From: Bacillota bacterium
GTDB taxonomy: Bacteria > Bacillota > Clostridia > Acetivibrionales > DSM-2933
Assembly (NCBI GenBank): GCA_023441845.1
Contig: JAEZNF010000416.1
Location: 1-9,177 of the forward strand
Direction: 5' to 3'
DNA: 9,177 bases
Shown here: positions 5,718 to 9,177 of the stretch, piece after piece
Position numbering within the stretch: the stretch's first letter is position 1
Layout of the letters: each line of letters opens with the position of its first letter
Position numbers and translations under genes: made by a program
Notes under the pieces: model-generated
Databases searched by the model: none
Told to the model about the DNA's origin: nothing
Seen by the model: the letters and a program-made list of their open reading frames with translations, nothing else

Positions 5718-6779
5718 ATGACTGACACATATGATTTGAAAGCAATACTGGAAATAATATTTACCATTACAAAGAAAAATGCGAAAACTTTAGCTGATGA
5801 GTATTTATTAAAGGATGTATCTATTATCTCAAAGTGGAAGAACAATGTAGTATATCCGAGAAGTTATGATATAAGTAAAATTGTAGAATTTGTTGTAAGT
5901 GAATCTACCGTCTCCCAGAAGGGAATTATAAGGGACAATATTGAAGAGCTACTCAGGAAAGCACCAATTAAAAACAAATTTAAAGAAATTGTTTTTAACA
6001 CTGAAAACTTTGAGGAGTTCTTAAAAGAGGCTATAAGCGTATCGGTTTTTGCATTTGAGCAAACTGCCGAAGATATCTGTATCGTAGAAGACAGAAGTAT
6101 CAAAAACAGATCAAAAACAGATAATGAGACAAAGCAAAACGGAAGTTATACAGGTACTGTAGAACTGGATTTTATCCTGCCTGAAGAAGCAGACGTCAAT
6201 CTCCAAAACCTACCTGCCGGGACAGGGATAGAATTCAAGGGCAAACTTAACCTGACTCCAAGAAAGAGGATTTTAAAGGTTGCTAATTTTTTAAAGAGCA
6301 GGTCCGTTCTTGGTGTTATTATAATTTGGGCTCTTTCATCCTCAACAGTTGCTTTGTTTACCGTTTTTAATAAAAACAATTCAACACTATTAAGTACAAA
6401 AAACGGCGATGAATATAGTATGCCCTCTGTTACAAACCTTGCTAAAAACGAAACCTTATCTTCTTATACACCTGCTCCTAAAATTGAGGTTCCTTCACTT
6501 GTTCCTTCGCCGGCAATTCCATCACCCGTTCCTTCACCTATACAAATAACCGAAAAAAATGTATCCAGGAATCCTTCGACATACATACAAAAGGAGAATA
6601 AAGATAATACAACCATAAACACAAACAAGAATATAACTAAAAATGTACCAAAAAACACAACCAAAGACGAAAGCAATAATGCATCTGCCACGTCCGGCAA
6701 TATAAACGTAAATGTAAATGGAGATGGGAATATTGTTGTAGCTGGGCCCCAAAGCGGCGTTACCTTCGAAGAGCGATAA
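5718..6779 (+). CDS. Single-pass membrane protein: cytoplasmic HTH-like domain, extracytoplasmic tail with C-terminal beta motif
   Basis: A 353-residue protein I do not recognise by name. Residues about 5-60 (AKTLADEYLLKDVSIISKWKNN...YPRSYDISKIVEFV) resemble the XRE-like helix-turn-helix seen in Clostridial proteins of the 'SYISKWxxGxxxPS' type. A helical, charged segment follows (65-140), then a small beta-looking stretch (143-180). One membrane helix (about 197-217) is preceded by PRKRILKVANFLKSR, so the positive-inside rule puts the N-terminus in the cytoplasm. Outside lies a Pro/Ser linker (251-275, SLVPSPAIPSPVPSPI), an Asn/Thr/Lys-rich disordered part (283-322), and a final motif 327-350 (VNVNGDGNIVVAG...GVTF) that recurs in the next two proteins. 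The layout parallels membrane anti-sigma or one-component regulators such as RsgI, but with an HTH instead. Inferred role: signalling from the cell exterior to DNA. It is the first gene of a probable operon. Confidence 0.8.
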   Translation: MTDTYDLKAILEIIFTITKKNAKTLADEYLLKDVSIISKWKNNVVYPRSYDISKIVEFVVSESTVSQKGIIRDNIEELLRKAPIKNKFKEIVFNTENFEEFLKEAISVSVFAFEQTAEDICIVEDRSIKNRSKTDNETKQNGSYTGTVELDFILPEEADVNLQNLPAGTGIEFKGKLNLTPRKRILKVANFLKSRSVLGVIIIWALSSSTVALFTVFNKNNSTLLSTKNGDEYSMPSVTNLAKNETLSSYTPAPKIEVPSLVPSPAIPSPVPSPIQITEKNVSRNPSTYIQKENKDNTTINTNKNITKNVPKNTTKDESNNASATSGNINVNVNGDGNIVVAGPQSGVTFEER

Positions 6780-6850
6780 TTCAAAATGCATTTTAAGATA
6801 CATGAGAATTGTTTATTTACCAAAAACATTTGTTATAGATGGTGGTTAAT
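6780..6850. promoter_or_regulatory. Intergenic gap with a 12-bp palindrome
   Basis: The 71-base gap between the HTH gene and the first exported TPR gene contains the perfect palindrome AAAATGCATTTT (6783-6794) and a weak TGTTATAGA (-10-like, 6832-6840) with TTGTTT upstream at 19-base spacing. There is no terminator, so read-through is expected. An internal promoter or operator is possible but poorly supported. Confidence 0.25.
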
Positions 6851-8386
6851 ATGAAGAAAAAAAATCTGTTAATAGTGATTTTGAGTTTTTTATTGACGGG
6901 CCTTTTACCTGTTCATGACAGAAGAGTAATTGCCAAAGACATAGAATTGAATGTTACCAGCCTTAACGTAAAGAATGCCCACCCCGAAACAGTAAACGGG
7001 GTTGCTTACATTCCTGTGAGAAGTATATTCGAATCTTTGGAATGGAAAGTCAATTGGGATTCGAACTTAAAAACCGTTAGCTGCACCAGTAAGGAAAGCA
7101 AAATCTGTTTTAAAAACGAAAGCAGGGAAATTTATATAGGTGGCAAGTATTCCCTGATGGACTACCCTTTAATAATTATAAAAAACAAAAGCTATGTACC
7201 AAGAAAATTTATCGTACAGCAGTTTGGGCTGAAAGTCAGATGGAACGGAAAGGACAATATTATTATTAGATTGGACGATGATACCACAAGTGTTACGGTT
7301 AACGGAGGAAATAACATTATCATAGTTGGTGACGGCATAATAGTCAATATATTTGAGCCGTGTGACAAATATACCATTAACGATATGCTAAGCTTTTCAG
7401 ACAAGTTGCTTGCAGCAAACAATGCTGAAGATGCTCTGCAAAAATACAAAGAAATCCTGGAAAACATCTCGCTTGATGAGATGCCCGATGTTTATGCTCA
7501 TGTAATGAATAATACTGCAAATGCCTACAGCAAGCTTGCCGAATATAAGAATACCCGGAGCAACATCCACATGGCAATTGATTCATACCAGGAGGCTATA
7601 TCCTTTTACAGGGATAATGATGATGCTGCAAATTACTGCATAATAATGAACAACCTCGGGAGCGCTTACAGGGTATTGGCAGATGTTACAGGAGATAATT
7701 CCTATCTGGAAAAAGCCGTAGATAGCTATAGCAAAGCATTGGAGTTTTATACTCTTCCCCAATATCCCATGGATTATGCTTTAATTCAATTTAACATTGG
7801 AAAAGCCTATAGCGACCTGGGCTTAACTGAATTGTCAAAAGAATGCTGCCTTAAGGCCAGGGATGTATTTGTAAAAGCCCTGGATACCTATACCCTGGAC
7901 AAAAACCCTTCCTGTTATGCAATTATTCAATATAATTTGGGTATAGTTAACTATATCTTGGAAGAATCGTATTCTTTGAAGGAAGGGAAAGTAAAGCCCG
8001 AAGAAAGTTTTAAAGAGGCATTAAAGGTATGGACTGCGGAAAGTTATCCTCTGAATTACGCAAAAGTTCACCAGTATCTGGGATTCATCCATACTAAATC
8101 ATATGAAAAATCCGGTGATATAAAGTCTCTGGAAAAGGCTGAATCAGAATATAAAGCTGCCATTGAATTTTATTCAAAGGAACGTTATCCATTCAAATAT
8201 GCCCTTGTAAATTATGAATTGGGAAATCTGGAAATGCTGCTTTCGAAATTCAAAGACAGGGATAAATGCTTATCTGAAGCTTCCATGTCATATGACAACA
8301 GTTTGAAGGTATTTAACTCTAAAGATTATCCGAGATATTACAGTCTCGTATTCTCTGCCAATGAAAAATTAAAAAGTATTAAATAA
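6851..8386 (+). CDS. Exported copper-amine-oxidase-N-like domain protein with beta motif and seven-register 47-residue TPR-type repeats
   Basis: A 511-residue exported protein of unknown function. The signal peptide spans about 1-29 (MKKKNLLIVILSF...RRVIA). Residues 30-143 match the copper amine oxidase N-terminal-like domain (VNGVAYIPVRSIFESLEWKV, then WD...KTVSC, and KSYVPRKFIVQQFGLKV). In Firmicutes this is a wall/exterior-associated domain with no oxidase activity. Residues 147-168 carry the motif VTVNGGNNIIIVGDG shared with both neighbours. From about 175 onward are TPR-like helical hairpins with 'YPxxYAxxxxxLG' at exact 47-residue steps (positions 212, 259, 306, 353, 400, 447, 494). Their sequence style resembles TPRs of bacterial NLR- and CHAT-associated proteins. 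Start: the ATG at 6851 has GGTGG 5 bases upstream; an in-frame ATG at 6839 has no ribosome site. It lies 71 bases after the HTH gene and 29 before the next. Likely a scaffold or ligand-binding partner. Confidence 0.85.
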   Translation: MKKKNLLIVILSFLLTGLLPVHDRRVIAKDIELNVTSLNVKNAHPETVNGVAYIPVRSIFESLEWKVNWDSNLKTVSCTSKESKICFKNESREIYIGGKYSLMDYPLIIIKNKSYVPRKFIVQQFGLKVRWNGKDNIIIRLDDDTTSVTVNGGNNIIIVGDGIIVNIFEPCDKYTINDMLSFSDKLLAANNAEDALQKYKEILENISLDEMPDVYAHVMNNTANAYSKLAEYKNTRSNIHMAIDSYQEAISFYRDNDDAANYCIIMNNLGSAYRVLADVTGDNSYLEKAVDSYSKALEFYTLPQYPMDYALIQFNIGKAYSDLGLTELSKECCLKARDVFVKALDTYTLDKNPSCYAIIQYNLGIVNYILEESYSLKEGKVKPEESFKEALKVWTAESYPLNYAKVHQYLGFIHTKSYEKSGDIKSLEKAESEYKAAIEFYSKERYPFKYALVNYELGNLEMLLSKFKDRDKCLSEASMSYDNSLKVFNSKDYPRYYSLVFSANEKLKSIK

Positions 8387-8415
8387 AAATTTGAAATTGA
8401 AAGGAAAAACAAACC

Positions 8416-9177
8416 ATGATGACAAAGAAAAAAACATATTTTTGCCTGCTTGTTTTTATTTCACTCTTTATGCTGATGCCAACCACCTTAAAGGCGGCAG
8501 CACCAACGGAATATAATGTTAAAATAAACGGCCAGCCAGTCAAATTTACCATGTCGCCTTTTATGGAAAAAGGCAATCTGTTGTTGCCATTTAGAGAGAT
8601 ATTCGAAGTATTCGGGTATGACGTCGAGTGGGACGGAACCAGTAAAACAGCTACTTGCAAAAAGGGTGAAAAAAAAGTTCTAATAAATGTAAGCGGCGGG
8701 ATTACTGAGGTTAATGGTAAAAAAACCACTCTTTCGGTGCCGGCTTCCATTGTAAAAGGAAGGATATATGTATCTTCCGAGGTGATTCTGCAGGGATTGG
8801 AACTTAACGTAAGTCTTGTGGAAAAAGACAAAACGATATATTTTACAAACAAAAACGGTTCGTCTGTTTCAGTGACCGGTTCTGATAATTTAATATTGGC
8901 AGGCTCAAATATCATTGCAAGCGTAACAAAAAACAACACCTCGGGAAAGTATTACAAGGAAATCCATGCTGCCGATAAGCTCCTTTTTGATAGAAACTTT
9001 CTAGGAGCTATAAAATCATATGAAAAAATCCTCAAAAGCATATCCAGTGAGAGAAATCAGGAAGAATATGCATATATTACGAATAATATGGCAGCTGCTT
9101 ATTTAAAAATATCATGTCTTACTGACAAGGAGCAAAATGTATTAAAGGCAATAGCTCTTTGTGAAGAGGTGCTGGGT
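8416..9177 (+). CDS. Exported copper-amine-oxidase-N-like/TPR protein, paralogue of upstream gene (3' end outside window)
   Basis: 254 residues are visible and the frame is open to the window edge. Signal peptide MMTKKKTYFCLLVFISLFML, ending near LKAAA (about 29). Copper-amine-oxidase-N-like domain at 32-145 (LLLPFREIFEVFGYDVEWD...SKTATC, and GRIYVSSEVILQGLEL). Beta motif at 149-171 (VSVTGSDNLILAGSNI). Helical TPR-like start at about 178-254 (AADKLLFDRNFLGAIKSYEKIL, then EYAYITNNMAAAYLKI). The order of parts is the same as in the preceding gene, but the sequences are strongly diverged, so this is an old duplication. Start: first of two ATGs, with AAAGGA about 10 bases upstream. It lies 29 bases after the previous stop, so co-transcription is likely. 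Function unknown; its motif should lie outside the cytoplasm like those of its neighbours. Confidence 0.85.
   Translation, partial: MMTKKKTYFCLLVFISLFMLMPTTLKAAAPTEYNVKINGQPVKFTMSPFMEKGNLLLPFREIFEVFGYDVEWDGTSKTATCKKGEKKVLINVSGGITEVNGKKTTLSVPASIVKGRIYVSSEVILQGLELNVSLVEKDKTIYFTNKNGSSVSVTGSDNLILAGSNIIASVTKNNTSGKYYKEIHAADKLLFDRNFLGAIKSYEKILKSISSERNQEEYAYITNNMAAAYLKISCLTDKEQNVLKAIALCEEVLG

Noticed and set aside
5609..6791. ATGCAT as a shared operator upstream of the HTH gene and the first TPR gene
   Set aside because: ATGCAT also occurs inside several coding regions of the window (for example near 201, 3269, 4640, 6679), so its presence in spacers is not significant by itself.
6464..6829. Two minus-strand frames with hydrophobic stretches
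   Set aside because: They mirror the Pro/Asn-rich codons of the HTH membrane protein; no start signal or family features.
8379..8939. 186-residue open frame on the minus strand
   Set aside because: It is antisense to the exported CuAO_N/TPR gene at 8416, whose signal peptide, domain signatures and ribosome site are clear.
1..9177. tRNA, rRNA, CRISPR array, transposase or phage genes
   Set aside because: None seen on reading both strands; no regularly spaced repeat-spacer units and no transposase or integrase motifs.

Overview
The window looks like part of the chromosome of an AT-rich, anaerobic, probably cellulolytic Firmicute (class Clostridia, close in flavour to the Clostridium thermocellum / Acetivibrio / Ruminiclostridium group). 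The reasons are a secreted protein with a family 3 carbohydrate-binding module and a Pro/Thr linker, copper-amine-oxidase-N-like domains typical of Clostridia and Bacilli, strong GGAGG-type ribosome binding sites and low G+C. The exact species cannot be read from the sequence.

Region 1 (1-2215, minus strand): a two-component pair. A seven-transmembrane/PAS histidine kinase of the HisKA_3 (NarX/DesK) type is followed, with a 1-base stop/start overlap, by a NarL/LuxR-type response regulator cut by the window edge.

Region 2 (2216-2604): a divergent AT-rich intergenic region with candidate promoters for both sides, three 11-bp-phased TTCAC-type direct repeats and a 9-bp tandem repeat. It reads rightwards into an 868-residue secreted protein at 2605-5211: signal peptide, CBM3, Pro/Thr linker, CBM6/35-like module, CBM4/9-like module, M60-like zinc metallopeptidase (HEIGH) and a second CBM6/35-like module. 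It is most simply a plant-fibre-targeted (glyco)protease.

Region 3 (5212-5717): 506 bases without a gene but dense in secondary structure. In order it holds a hairpin-rich stretch that could be an RNA and ends in a strong intrinsic terminator, a near-perfect 24-bp-armed inverted repeat, two further hairpins, small AT palindromes and a candidate promoter.

Region 4 (5718 to the window end): three tandem same-strand genes, probably an operon. The first encodes a single-pass membrane protein with a cytoplasmic HTH-like domain and an extracytoplasmic tail. The next two encode exported proteins with the same order of parts: signal peptide, copper-amine-oxidase-N-like domain, short glycine/asparagine beta motif, TPR-type helical repeats. 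The short motif (roughly V-x-V-N/T-G-x-x-N-I/L-x-x-A/V-G) occurs in all three proteins: at the extreme C-terminus of the membrane regulator and between the two domains of each exported partner. In all three it is predicted to lie outside the cytoplasm. This suggests an undescribed trans-envelope sensing system in which exported TPR proteins talk to a membrane HTH regulator through a homotypic motif. This is the most interesting content of the window; the function is inference.
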